Assembly (NCBI RefSeq): GCF_000753795.1
Contig: NZ_JPEO01000001.1
Coordinates: 186,001 to 250,000 of the forward strand
Length of the DNA stretch: 64,000 bases
Direction: 5' to 3'
DNA from: Shewanella mangrovi
Lineage (GTDB): Bacteria > Pseudomonadota > Gammaproteobacteria > Enterobacterales > Shewanellaceae
The position numbers and the translations under genes were made by a program. The notes under the pieces were generated by a model. That model worked only from the letters and a program-made list of their open reading frames with translations, made no database searches and was not told the origin of the DNA. Below, piece by piece: positions 43,016 to 51,496 of this stretch (positions are counted from its first letter, which is position 1; every line of letters begins with the position of its first letter).

Positions 43016-45418
43016 ATGAGTCGTCTGCAAGCTGCCCGTTTCGGGCAGCTTGTTTCGCCGCTGGCATTTGCGGTCGCTATGGCATGTAGCACCAATGTCG
43101 CGGCGATGGAACTGTTCCCGCTGGAACAGGTTCGACTCACTTCCGGCAGTCCTTTCGCTCACGCACAACAAACCAATATTCACTACATAGAACAGCTGCA
43201 ACCTGACAAGTTGTTGTCGCCATTTTTGCGCGAAGCGGGCTTGCCAACCAAAGCTGAATCTTATGGTAACTGGGAAAATACCGGTCTCGATGGTCATATC
43301 GGCGGACATTATCTGTCAGCGTTAAGCTTGGCTTATGAAGCCACTGGCGATGCTGAGATGAAGCGTCGTCTCGATTATATGATTAGCGAGTTACGCCGAG
43401 CGCAGCTGAAAAACGCGAATGGTTACGTAGGTGGTATTCCTGGCGGCATGCAGATGTGGGCCGATATTAAAGCGGGTAAGATCAAAGCCGATCTGTTCAG
43501 TCTCAATGACCATTGGGTGCCTTGGTACAATATTCATAAGACGTTTGCTGGCATTCGTGATGCTTATGTTCACGGGCACAATGAACTGGCAAAAGTGATG
43601 CTGGTGGACTTAGGTGAGTGGGCAAAAGCCTTAGTTGCTCACCTGAGTAATGAGCAGATCCAAACCATGTTGATTTCAGAACATGGTGGCATGAACGAAG
43701 TGTTTGCCGACATGTATGACATCACCGGCGATAAAGATTATCTGAAGCTGGCAGAGCAATTCTCGCAAAAGATTATCCTCGATCCTTTGCTGAAACATGA
43801 AGATAAGCTCAACGGCTTACATGCGAACACCCAAATTCCAAAAGTGATTGGATATCTGCGTGTCAGTGAGGAAGAACACAAACAAGATTGGCACGATGCA
43901 GCGGAATTCTTCTGGGAAACCGTGACTAAGCATCGTTCTGTGTCGATTGGTGGTAACAGTGTGCGCGAGCATTTCCACGACTCAAAAGACTTCACCAGTA
44001 TGGTAGAAGACGTGGAAGGGCCAGAGACCTGTAACACCTACAATATGCTCAAGCTCAGTAAAATACTGTACCAAGAGAGTGGCGATAGCCGTTATCTCGA
44101 CTTCTATGAGCGTGCAACTTTCAACCATATCTTGTCTTCACAGAACCCCGACAACGGCGGCTTGGTGTATTTCACTGCGATGCGTCCGGGGCATTATCGG
44201 GTTTATTCCAATGTGGATAAATCGATGTGGTGCTGTGTTGGTTCTGGTATCGAGAACCATAGCAAGTATGGTGAGATGATCTATGCCCATGAAGATAATG
44301 AGCTGTTAATTAACTTGTTTATTGGCTCGACGCTGAATTGGCAAGCACAAGGTCTTACGCTGACACAAGCAACACATTTCCCTGACCAAAATTCGATGAC
44401 GTTAACCATCGACAAAGCGGCCGGGAAGGGCAAGCAAGCTATCAGTATTCGCGTTCCCGCGTGGATGAATGGCGTGGCGCCAGAGTTGTTACTCAATGGC
44501 AAAGTGGTGAAAGCTGAACAACGTCGAGCCGGGTATCTCACCCTTGAGCGTACTTGGCACAAGGGCGACACCTTGGCGTTTTCCTTCGGCGTGAAACCAA
44601 CGCTGGAGCAACTGCCCGATGGCAGCAACTACTACTCAGTGCTTTATGGCCCTGTGGTGTTGGCGTCAAAAGTGGAACCTTTTGCAAACGAAAAGCTGCA
44701 GTACATCGCTGATGGCAGTCGAATGGGGCATATTGCTGCAGGGCCAACCTGTCCGCCTGAGGCGCTGCCAATTATGGTGGGTGAGCCGACCTCTTTCTTG
44801 CAAGGTTTGAAGCGTTTGCCGGGCGATAAGCTTGCCTTTGAAGCCGAGCAAGGGGTGCGTGAAAAAGATGAGCCGAAGAAGATCGACTTGGTACCATTCT
44901 TCCGTATCCATGAAAGCCGTTATGAAGTCTATCTGCCGCAAATGTCGGCTGCTAAGTACCCTGAGTTTATGGCGGCAGCAAAAGCTAAAGAGGCGGCCGC
45001 TGAGCGTCTTGCTAAGCAAACGTTGGATAAGATTAATCCAGGTGAGCAACAACCTGAAGCTGAGCATAATTTTGCTGGTGAAGGCAGTCGTGCTGGCGTC
45101 AATAAAGGCGTGCACTGGCGTGATAGCAGTGACTGGTTTGCGTATGATCTAGCAGATAAGCAAGGCGAGGCTAACACCTTGCGTATTACTTACTTTGGTG
45201 GTGATATCAACCGAACCTTTGATATTTTGCTGAATGATAAGTTACTGCAAACGGTGGAGATGAAACCCGGCCACGGCGACAACATGTACCAGGTGGATTA
45301 TCAGATCCCAGCCAATATGGTCAGTAGTAATGGCTATCGTCTCAAGTTTGTGGCGAAGCCTGGCTCTACTGCTGGGGGTATTTATGGTATTCGTTTGTTG
45401 AAAGCAGCGTCAAAATAA
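43016..45418 (+). CDS. GH127/GH146-type beta-L-arabinofuranosidase
   Basis: An 800-residue enzyme removing beta-linked L-arabinofuranose. The N-terminus (about 1-30, LVSPLAFAVAMACSTNVAA) looks like an export signal. The (alpha/alpha)6 barrel starts FPLEQVRL and has SYGNWENTGLDGHIGGHYLSAL. The zinc/thiol catalytic set is present: Glu337 and Cys339 in GPETCNTYN, and Cys406-Cys407 in SMWCCVGSGIENHSKYGE, matching Glu338, Cys340, Cys417 and Cys418 of Bifidobacterium HypBA1. A C-terminal beta-sandwich follows, with GVHWRDSSDWFAYDL. ATG 43016 is the first start after an in-frame stop at 42977; its ribosome site is weak. A perfect hairpin covers codons 5-13. Confidence 0.9.
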   Translation: MSRLQAARFGQLVSPLAFAVAMACSTNVAAMELFPLEQVRLTSGSPFAHAQQTNIHYIEQLQPDKLLSPFLREAGLPTKAESYGNWENTGLDGHIGGHYLSALSLAYEATGDAEMKRRLDYMISELRRAQLKNANGYVGGIPGGMQMWADIKAGKIKADLFSLNDHWVPWYNIHKTFAGIRDAYVHGHNELAKVMLVDLGEWAKALVAHLSNEQIQTMLISEHGGMNEVFADMYDITGDKDYLKLAEQFSQKIILDPLLKHEDKLNGLHANTQIPKVIGYLRVSEEEHKQDWHDAAEFFWETVTKHRSVSIGGNSVREHFHDSKDFTSMVEDVEGPETCNTYNMLKLSKILYQESGDSRYLDFYERATFNHILSSQNPDNGGLVYFTAMRPGHYRVYSNVDKSMWCCVGSGIENHSKYGEMIYAHEDNELLINLFIGSTLNWQAQGLTLTQATHFPDQNSMTLTIDKAAGKGKQAISIRVPAWMNGVAPELLLNGKVVKAEQRRAGYLTLERTWHKGDTLAFSFGVKPTLEQLPDGSNYYSVLYGPVVLASKVEPFANEKLQYIADGSRMGHIAAGPTCPPEALPIMVGEPTSFLQGLKRLPGDKLAFEAEQGVREKDEPKKIDLVPFFRIHESRYEVYLPQMSAAKYPEFMAAAKAKEAAAERLAKQTLDKINPGEQQPEAEHNFAGEGSRAGVNKGVHWRDSSDWFAYDLADKQGEANTLRITYFGGDINRTFDILLNDKLLQTVEMKPGHGDNMYQVDYQIPANMVSSNGYRLKFVAKPGSTAGGIYGIRLLKAASK
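43028..43055 (+). terminator. Terminator-like hairpin inside the 5' end of the GH127/146 frame
   Basis: CAAGCTGCCCG (43028-43038) and CGGGCAGCTTG (43042-43052) form a perfect 11-bp stem with a TTT loop, followed by only TTT. It may be the terminator of the symporter gene or an attenuator. Confidence 0.6.
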
Positions 45419-45433
45419 CGCGCTATAAATAAC

Positions 45434-45461
45434 AAAAAGCCCTGCAATGCAGGGCTTTTTT
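45434..45461. terminator. Bidirectional terminator between GH127/146 and GH43
   Basis: AAAAAGCCCTGC (45434-45445) pairs perfectly with GCAGGGCTTTTT (45449-45460), AAT loop, between two convergent genes. Confidence 0.94.
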
Positions 45462-45477
45462 ATGGCAGAAATGTGGC

Positions 45478-46494
45478 CTATTTCTCTAATACTGTGGTGT
45501 TTTTATTGAGATCGGCAGGGTCGACAACTGGCCAGTCATTGTCCCATTTCATTTCCAAAATACGCAGTTTCTGCAGTGCATTATCTGCGGTTTCATAGGC
45601 GTGGAATACTAAGTAATCTTTACCATCAAAGGTGTACGCCGCGTTATGACCTAAAGCGACCCAATCTTTGTTGCCTTTCAGCACCAGTGAACCACCACCT
45701 TGCATCATATCGTGGCCGTTTTTATCCAGATATGGGCCTTTCACATCTTTACTGCGACCGACCATGATGTGGTAGGTACTGTCCATTTTACGGCAGCATA
45801 AATCAAAGGAAACGAACAGATAGTAGTAGCCATTTTTCTTGAAGATATAAGGTGCTTCAATGGCGCCGTTGCCTGCTTCAGTGCCCGGCAGGCTCACATC
45901 GCGTGGACGTTTGGCAATGCTGTACCACTCTTCTGGCTCAGCAACTTTGGTCAGATTGGCATCCAGTTTGACCAGTTTCAACCCATCCCAGAATGAGCCA
46001 AAACTCATCCATGGCGTACCGTCATCGTCTTCAACAATGGCGGGGTCGATAGCATTCCAATCATCGCGATTTGGTACTGATTCCACCACAATACCTTTAT
46101 CTTCCCAGTGGTAATCTGGGGATTTAGGGTCGAGTGTTTTATTTACCGTAACTCCAATCGCGGACGTGTTTTTACCGAAAGCAGACACAGAATAGTAGAC
46201 ATAGAACTTACCATCTTTGTGGTAAACATCGGGTGCCCAGATGTGGCCATCAAACGTTGGCGCAACCCTATGTGCCCAGGTTGGATCATGTTGAAAAACA
46301 CGTCCCACGAGTTGCCAGTGCTTCATGTCTTTTGATTGATAATAAGTAATGCCGGGACCTGTGCTAAATACGTAATAGGTATCGCCTTCTTTGGTCATTA
46401 CTGGATCATGCACTTCTACTTGAGTTGCTTGTGCAGCATGGCTGGCGCCCAACGCTAATAGTGTTGCTGCGGCAAGTTTTGCTATCGCCTTCAT
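45478..46494 (-). CDS. abnA: Secreted GH43 endo-1,5-alpha-L-arabinanase
   Basis: A 338-residue single-domain endo-arabinanase with signal peptide 1-23. Asp30 (VHDPV), Asp150 (NAIDPA) and Glu213 (GAIEAPYIF) are spaced 120 and 63 residues apart, exactly as the catalytic triad of Cellvibrio Arb43A (38, 158, 221), and DGHIWAPDVY and LGHNAAYTFDG are also typical. It should cut the alpha-1,5 backbone of arabinan internally. AGGAAA (46501-46506) selects ATG 46494; the frame extends to 46560 without support. The upstream operator copy at 46562-46574 suggests arabinose control. It is monocistronic. Confidence 0.94.
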   Translation of the reverse strand: MKAIAKLAAATLLALGASHAAQATQVEVHDPVMTKEGDTYYVFSTGPGITYYQSKDMKHWQLVGRVFQHDPTWAHRVAPTFDGHIWAPDVYHKDGKFYVYYSVSAFGKNTSAIGVTVNKTLDPKSPDYHWEDKGIVVESVPNRDDWNAIDPAIVEDDDGTPWMSFGSFWDGLKLVKLDANLTKVAEPEEWYSIAKRPRDVSLPGTEAGNGAIEAPYIFKKNGYYYLFVSFDLCCRKMDSTYHIMVGRSKDVKGPYLDKNGHDMMQGGGSLVLKGNKDWVALGHNAAYTFDGKDYLVFHAYETADNALQKLRILEMKWDNDWPVVDPADLNKNTTVLEK

Positions 46495-46561
46495 GAATCG
46501 TTTCCTATCAAATAAGTATTCGTCCGAAACCTGAGATTCCCCAACTCGGGATGGTAGCATA

Positions 46562-46574
46562 TATGTATTACAAT
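46562..46574. promoter_or_regulatory. Candidate AraR-like operator upstream of abnA
   Basis: TATGTATTACAAT fits ATYRTAnTAYRAT at 10 of 12 positions, 67 bp before the start of the GH43 gene. Confidence 0.58.
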
Positions 46575-46714
46575 AATAACAATAAAACGCAATTCCGCGA
46601 TCTGACGCAGAACCCTATCTTACTCGGTTTAAGCGCCCGCTTTATAACGGCTTTTGCTAAATATTCGTTAATCTTCGACCGTGCGGAATTAGCATAATGG
46701 ACGGCGATAAATAC

Positions 46715-46742
46715 AAAAAGAGCTGCCGTTTGGCAGCTCTTT
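46715..46742 (-). terminator. Terminator of the SSS symporter gene
   Basis: On the minus strand AAAGAGCTGCC, an AAAC loop, GGCAGCTCTTT and a T5 run follow the symporter stop by 22 nt. Confidence 0.93.
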
Positions 46743-46764
46743 GGATTGACAGTGTGTTTGGTAA

Positions 46765-48414
46765 TTACCAGAAGCGCCAGTAGATAAAGGCGGTGATACC
46801 CAGAATACCAATCGTGTGGATATAGTCCCACTTATCCAAGCCGTCGATAACTTCTTTCATGGTGCCTTTGCCTAAGGTACCAAAGGTCAAGCCTTGAATT
46901 TGCTCCTCGCTGGCAGACTTAGTGAACATACTGGTCACAATGATAACGGCACACACAATCACGAACAGCATGACGCAATAGTAGAGCCAGTTCATATCAA
47001 CTACCCAAGCCAACGGAGTGCCAGCCACACTCTCTTTAAACGGCAACAGTACCAGACGGATCATGCCAAGAATGAAGCCAACGACCATACCGATGAAACC
47101 GGCATCTGGGGTGATTCTGCGGCTGAGCAGACCCATGACGAACACAGCGGCAATGCCCGGTGCGATAAGTGACTGCACGCTCTGCAGGTATTCATAGAGT
47201 ACATCGGCAATCGCTTTCATCACGGGGATCCACACAATCCCTAATACCACCACGACGACGGTGGCGATACGGCCAACTTGCAGCAGTTTCTTTTCGCTGC
47301 AATCTGGACGATATTTTTTATAGAAATCGATAGTAAACAGGGTTGCCGAAGAGTTGAATAAAGACGCCAGTGAACTCATTAAGGCGGCAACCAAGCCACC
47401 AATCACAATGCCTTTTACGCCTGCAGGCAGCAGTTGCGCCACCAGTGTTGGGAAGGCTTGGTCTGAGGTGTCATAGCTGATAGCACCTGTTTGCTTCAAT
47501 GCCACGGCAATCATGCCAGGAACCAAAAAGATAAACACAGGTAACAGTTTCAAGTAACCAGCAAACATCGTCCCGCGACGCGCTTCTTTGATGCCCTTGG
47601 CGGAAAGCACGCGCTGTACAATGTATTGGTCGGTACAGAAGTACCAGAAACCAATAATAAAGGAACCGAAGATGATGCCTGGCCATGGGAAGTTAGCATC
47701 GGCTGCGGAGCGGATCAGGTGCATATTGTCACCATTCACTTTTTCCACAACATCCCAACCGGCCATCATGCCGTTACCAGCGCCAAGTGTTTCCAGACCA
47801 ACTACCAGAATCACCAACGAACCGATAATCAGGACTGGCGTTTGCAGAACGGATGTCCACATGATGGCCTTCATGCCACCCAGTACTGTGTAGATACCGG
47901 TGATAACCACCAAGCCGATGGCCGAAACCCAGAAGAAGTCGATGCCCCAGATGGACTCGATACCAAGAATGGTTTTAAATGCGACACCGCCTGCATAAAC
48001 GGTTACGGCAACCTTGGTGAGTACATAACTGACTAAGGAAATTACCGACAGGAAGGTGCGGCATTTGGCATTGAAGCGGCGTTCGAGAAACTCCGGCATG
48101 GTGTAAACCTTGGAGCTCCAATAGAAGGGCACAAATATCCAGCCCAGCAACAGAATGATCCATGACTGCAACTCCCAGTGCGCCATTGCCATCCCAGTTT
48201 CAGCGCCCGAACCTGATAGGCCTACCAGATGTTCAGAGCCAATGTTTGAAGCGAAAATAGAGGCACCGATAACAATCCAGCTGGCGTTACGCCCGGCGAG
48301 AAAATAGTCAGCAGTATCTTCCTCTTTTTGTCTTAACGACATTACGACTACACCCGCCAGCAATATAAAAAAGCCACCGAGTACCAGCCAGTCTAAGGTA
48401 CTAAGTTCAACCAT
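46765..48414 (-). CDS. SSS-family sodium:sugar symporter
   Basis: A 549-residue inner-membrane transporter of the sodium-solute symporter family with about 14 hydrophobic helices. It has the SGLT-like features YFLAGRNASWIVIGASIFASNIGSEHLVG, YTVLGGMKAIMWTSVLQT and IIGGLVAALMSSLASLFNSSATLFTIDFY, the last being the sodium-site signature. SGLT-type members in arabinose loci import L-arabinose or related monosaccharides. It is the second sugar importer of the locus besides the GPH protein, possibly with different affinity or substrate. Two palindrome copies lie upstream (48504-48516 and 48587-48599). It is divergent from the GntR regulator gene. Confidence 0.93.
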   Translation of the reverse strand: MVELSTLDWLVLGGFFILLAGVVVMSLRQKEEDTADYFLAGRNASWIVIGASIFASNIGSEHLVGLSGSGAETGMAMAHWELQSWIILLLGWIFVPFYWSSKVYTMPEFLERRFNAKCRTFLSVISLVSYVLTKVAVTVYAGGVAFKTILGIESIWGIDFFWVSAIGLVVITGIYTVLGGMKAIMWTSVLQTPVLIIGSLVILVVGLETLGAGNGMMAGWDVVEKVNGDNMHLIRSAADANFPWPGIIFGSFIIGFWYFCTDQYIVQRVLSAKGIKEARRGTMFAGYLKLLPVFIFLVPGMIAVALKQTGAISYDTSDQAFPTLVAQLLPAGVKGIVIGGLVAALMSSLASLFNSSATLFTIDFYKKYRPDCSEKKLLQVGRIATVVVVVLGIVWIPVMKAIADVLYEYLQSVQSLIAPGIAAVFVMGLLSRRITPDAGFIGMVVGFILGMIRLVLLPFKESVAGTPLAWVVDMNWLYYCVMLFVIVCAVIIVTSMFTKSASEEQIQGLTFGTLGKGTMKEVIDGLDKWDYIHTIGILGITAFIYWRFW

Positions 48415-48503
48415 ATTTTCGTTTTCCGTTTGTGCTTTATCGTATCTGTATTGACGATCCCCATCATCAATACAGTTCTCCTGCTTATCAGAGCTTAGAG
48501 CAT

Positions 48504-48516
48504 ATTATAATATAAA
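48504..48516. promoter_or_regulatory. Candidate AraR-like operator, symporter-proximal
   Basis: ATTATAATATAAA, 11 of 12 matches, 90 bp before the symporter start. Confidence 0.5.
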
Positions 48517-48586
48517 ATAAAGTTAATTAAGAAATTCCTGCAGTTAACTATGCGCTATTTTGTTACCAGCTGTGGCATCATAGTTG

Positions 48587-48599
48587 TTTGTAATATGAT
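48587..48599. promoter_or_regulatory. Candidate AraR-like operator, middle of the divergent region
   Basis: TTTGTAATATGAT, 11 of 12 matches. It differs at only two bases from the site next to the regulator gene. Confidence 0.58.
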
Positions 48600-48713
48600 T
48601 TCTTTATTCTTTGATTGAATAGGAAATTAGTAAAAGTTCAAATTCTACACAAATAATCTGTGAGCCAGCGCTTAAGAAAGGCGTAACTAATTGACTTGTT
48701 GTGGAAAAAAACT

Positions 48714-48726
48714 ATTGTACTATGAT
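48714..48726. promoter_or_regulatory. Candidate autoregulatory operator of the GntR gene
   Basis: ATTGTACTATGAT fits the palindrome at 12 of 12 informative positions and overlaps the predicted -10 element, 28 bp before the start codon, a position expected for autorepression. Confidence 0.65.
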
Positions 48727-48753
48727 TGAGCTCACTCTGTTAAAGGACATCCC

Positions 48754-49473
48754 ATGGCAAGGCTTGAAAATTTGAATTTGTCACAGCGAGTAACCAACGA
48801 GTTGGGTAAAGCGATTGTCGCCGGAAAATATAATATAAACACAGGGTTGCCTACCGAAGCCCAGTTGTGTGATATGTACGGCATCAGTCGTACCGCCATT
48901 CGTGAAGCGGTAAAAATGCTGGCGGCAAAAGGCTTGATTTCGTCTCGCCCAAGACAAGGTATCCGGGTTGAATCGCCAAGCAACTGGAACCTGTATGACA
49001 CCAGCGTGCTAAATTGGATGTTAGAGAGTGGTCCTTCACTACAGGTGTTAAAAGAGTTTCTACAGGTACGTTTGGCAATTGAACCGCAAGCCGCCGCACT
49101 TGCTGCGCAATATGGTAAAGATGAAGACATTGCCAATATTGCCGCGGCGTTGGAAGACATGCGCAAAGCCGCCAAAACGCCTAATCAAACCTTGCATGAG
49201 TCTGATTTAGCTTTCCACACCAGTATTCTGCAAGCCAGCGGTAACCGTTTCTTCTTCCACTTACGCGACTTCATCAACACTGCATTGGGCGTCAGTATTC
49301 AACATACTACTCCGGCCAAGGGCAGCGATGTTAGCGTCGCCGAAGATCACGCTGTGATTTATGATGCAATTGCTGCTCGGCAACCCGAGGTTGCGCGTAA
49401 GCAGATGAATGCATTGATTGAAGAAGCGATGGCGGTTATTGAGAACGAGCTCAATTCTAAACTGGAGGCTTAA
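48754..49473 (+). CDS. FadR-subfamily GntR regulator, probable arabinose regulator (AraR-like)
   Basis: A 239-residue transcription factor. The winged helix-turn-helix is residues 8-75 (LSQRVTNELGKAIVAGKYN, then LPTEAQLCDMYGISRTAIREAVKMLAAKGL and SRPRQGIRV). The FCD effector domain runs about 85-230, with Asp/His metal-ligand candidates in ESDLAFHTSILQASGN and AEDHAVIYDAI. FCD proteins bind sugar acids, sugars or other organic acids. It is unlike the E. coli AraC-type activator, and no AraC-family gene is present in the window. Position inside the locus, and palindromes at its own and most neighbouring promoters, make it the likely local regulator. The name AraR is inference. Confidence 0.88.
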   Translation: MARLENLNLSQRVTNELGKAIVAGKYNINTGLPTEAQLCDMYGISRTAIREAVKMLAAKGLISSRPRQGIRVESPSNWNLYDTSVLNWMLESGPSLQVLKEFLQVRLAIEPQAAALAAQYGKDEDIANIAAALEDMRKAAKTPNQTLHESDLAFHTSILQASGNRFFFHLRDFINTALGVSIQHTTPAKGSDVSVAEDHAVIYDAIAARQPEVARKQMNALIEEAMAVIENELNSKLEA

Positions 49474-49521
49474 TAGCTTTATCGGTAGTATGACGCTATT
49501 GCCTTACAGGTCGTATTGAAA

Positions 49522-50301
49522 ATGAGTATTCAATCTAAGGGTCGAACTCGCTATCCCTGTCTGAAAGACAAAAGCGTGTTCATCACAGGTGGTGGCGCTG
49601 GCATTGGCGCCGTTATGGTCGAGCGCTTCTGTGAGCAGGGGGCTAAGGTAAGCTTTGTCGACATTGCCGATGAAGAAAGTCTTGCCCTGTGCCAAAGCCT
49701 TAGCGGAAAGTTCGACTGGGATCCTACCTTTATTCATTGCGATATTCGCGATGTCGCTGCCTTGCAACAGGCGATTGCACAGGTTCAGCAGCAACAGGGT
49801 GATATCTCTGTATTAATCAATAATGCAGCTGATGATACGCGTCATGAAGTGGAAGATGTCTCGGTGGAATACTGGGACGATCGCATGGCGATTAACCTAC
49901 GTCCTTGCTTCTTCACTGCGCAAGCTGTCGCACCTCAAATGGAGCGTTTGGGCGGTGGCAGCATTATTAATCTCGGTTCAATCAGTTGGCATATCAAACA
50001 GGCTTGTATGCCTGCCTACACCACGGCTAAAGCTGGACTGGAAGGTCTAACTCGTACGCTCGCAAAGCAGTTTGGTAAAAATCATATTCGCGTCAATACA
50101 CTGATTCCTGGTTGGGTGATCACCGAGCGACAATTATCGCATTGGTTAACCCCTGATATGATGCAGGAGATCCAAGATAATCAGTGTATTAAAGAAAAAC
50201 TCGAGCCTGATGATATTGCCAACGCTACATTGTTTCTGGCGTCTGATGAAAGTGCGATGTTAACGGCGCAGACCTTAATTGTGGATGGCGGTTGGATATA
50301 A
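49522..50301 (+). CDS. Sugar 1-dehydrogenase-like SDR (L-arabinose/D-xylose/galactose type)
   Basis: A 259-residue classical SDR. It begins RYPCLKDKSVFITGGGAGIGA, a start typical of pentose or galactose 1-dehydrogenases, with the cofactor Gly motif GGGAGIG, NNAA instead of NNAG, catalytic Ser in NLGSISW and the YTTAKAG Tyr/Lys pair, ending VDGGWI. Such enzymes oxidise aldoses to lactones, which a lactonase opens; a lactonase-like gene lies at 51497. The frame begins at TTG 49516, but ATG 49522 is more likely; its ribosome site is poor. It follows the regulator by 48 nt and is probably co-transcribed with it. Confidence 0.82.
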   Translation: MSIQSKGRTRYPCLKDKSVFITGGGAGIGAVMVERFCEQGAKVSFVDIADEESLALCQSLSGKFDWDPTFIHCDIRDVAALQQAIAQVQQQQGDISVLINNAADDTRHEVEDVSVEYWDDRMAINLRPCFFTAQAVAPQMERLGGGSIINLGSISWHIKQACMPAYTTAKAGLEGLTRTLAKQFGKNHIRVNTLIPGWVITERQLSHWLTPDMMQEIQDNQCIKEKLEPDDIANATLFLASDESAMLTAQTLIVDGGWI

Positions 50302-50362
50302 CAACTCGTGCTATGTCTCAATAATTACATTTAATTAACTTCTGCGTTTGCGCACCCAATTA

Positions 50363-50375
50363 ATTATATTATAAT
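50363..50375. promoter_or_regulatory. Candidate AraR-like operator, perfect palindrome
   Basis: ATTATATTATAAT is a perfect 6-1-6 palindrome and fits the consensus at all 12 positions. It lies about 90 bp before the TauE-like permease. The low complexity of this AT-rich stretch limits confidence. Confidence 0.5.
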
Positions 50376-50466
50376 AATTTTATTATATCGACCGAGTATC
50401 CTAAGTTGGGGCTTTAGTGGTGTTCGGTACACTCTGCATAATATACATAATAATAGGTAATTCAGA

Positions 50467-51168
50467 TTGACTGATATGGTGTGGGTTTATCTGGTGCTAA
50501 TGGTTGGTGCCTGTTTGCAAAGTGTCATTGGCTTCGGTCTTGGCTTACTTTGTGCCCCCGTCCTATTTTTAATATATCCGCAATTAGTGCCTGCCCCAAT
50601 GATTCTCAATGCATTATTTCTCACCTTACTATTGTCAGTCAGAAATATTCGTGCGATCGATGTCAAACAAACATCTGTTTCTGTGCTCGGCGGCACATTA
50701 GGGGTCGGTATTGCGGGAATCGTAATGCTGTATATCGAGCCCCATCATTATAAGTTTCTACTAGGTACTAGTATTATTCTTGGTGTTATTGCCTCATTTA
50801 TTGGCCATAAACCAGTGATAAATGTATTTACTAATATCCTCGCTAGTACCCTGTCAGGATTTATGGGAACCACAACCTCTGCTGGTGGCGCTCCAATGGG
50901 GCTGTTGTATCAGTCAGCAGAGCACAATAAAATTAAAGCTAATCTCAGTATTTTCTTTTTATATATCAATATATTTGGTCTTATTGTGCTGTGGTATGCC
51001 GGTTCTGCTGGCTACTCTGATGTGGTGTTGTTTATTCAGTGTATTCCGGCGATTTTGCTTGGCTGGTTGATGTCAGAATTTATGCAGGGGTATATCAACA
51101 ATGACATCGTGAGAAAGCTGACATTGCTGGCCTCATTACTCTCTGGAATTGCCTCCTTCTTTTCCTAA
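50467..51168 (+). CDS. TauE/SafE-family membrane permease
   Basis: A 233-residue inner-membrane protein with about seven or eight hydrophobic helices in two halves. Family motifs are VIGFGLGLLCAPVLFLIYPQ in the first half and STLSGFMGTTTSAGGAPMGLLY in the second. TauE/SafE proteins move sulphite, sulphonates or other small organic anions; in this setting an aldonate such as arabinonate is conceivable, but this is only from context. The reading frame starts at TTG 50467, about 9 nt after a TAGGTA box, or at ATG 50476. It lies between the sugar dehydrogenase and lactonase genes. Confidence 0.8.
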   Translation: MTDMVWVYLVLMVGACLQSVIGFGLGLLCAPVLFLIYPQLVPAPMILNALFLTLLLSVRNIRAIDVKQTSVSVLGGTLGVGIAGIVMLYIEPHHYKFLLGTSIILGVIASFIGHKPVINVFTNILASTLSGFMGTTTSAGGAPMGLLYQSAEHNKIKANLSIFFLYINIFGLIVLWYAGSAGYSDVVLFIQCIPAILLGWLMSEFMQGYINNDIVRKLTLLASLLSGIASFFS

Positions 51169-51496
51169 CAGCAATTAAATGTGAAAGCGATCTCACTATT
51201 TAATTCTACCTTTCGCTAATACCATTTTTGATCACTCGCTAAATCAACAAGTTATTTAATTAAAACGTAAAATGGCGTTTTTAATTAGACCAAAGTCTAT
51301 AGTTGTTGATGTAAAAAAGATTCATTTTATTCCAGATTACAGGCATCATTAGACACATATTTGGGGAGCGGTAGCAGCATCTAATCATTAATTAGAATAT
51401 TTTTGCGAAGCTTTATTTGTCTGGCTGTAATTTTATTACTAAGACATAAATTAATTTCACTCTTTAAAGTGAAAATAAATAATCAGTGTCGGAATA
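51169..51496. other. Spacer between the TauE-like and lactonase genes
   Basis: A 328-bp AT-rich region. A weak AT-rich hairpin (about 51258-51286) could end the permease transcript. A small inverted repeat TTTCACT with AGTGAAA lies near 51457-51475. There is no good palindrome copy; ATTTTATTACTAA (51430-51442) fits only 9 of 12 positions. No gene is seen. Confidence 0.6.

Larger units (their letters stand above)
48415..48753. other. Divergent regulatory region, SSS symporter and GntR regulator
   Basis: A 339-bp AT-rich region with three copies of the locus palindrome (48504-48516, 48587-48599, 48714-48726), the highest density in the window. A possible promoter for the regulator is TTGACT (48691-48696) with TATTGT (48713-48718) 16 bp later, and the third palindrome overlaps that -10 element. 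Confidence 0.7.

Noticed and set aside
46568..46831. 87-codon minus-strand frame after the SSS symporter
   Set aside because: It overlaps the symporter end and its terminator in another frame, and the peptide has no protein-like pattern.
47588..48036. Plus-strand frames opposite the SSS symporter
   Set aside because: Antisense shadows of a strongly supported transporter gene with no ribosome sites.
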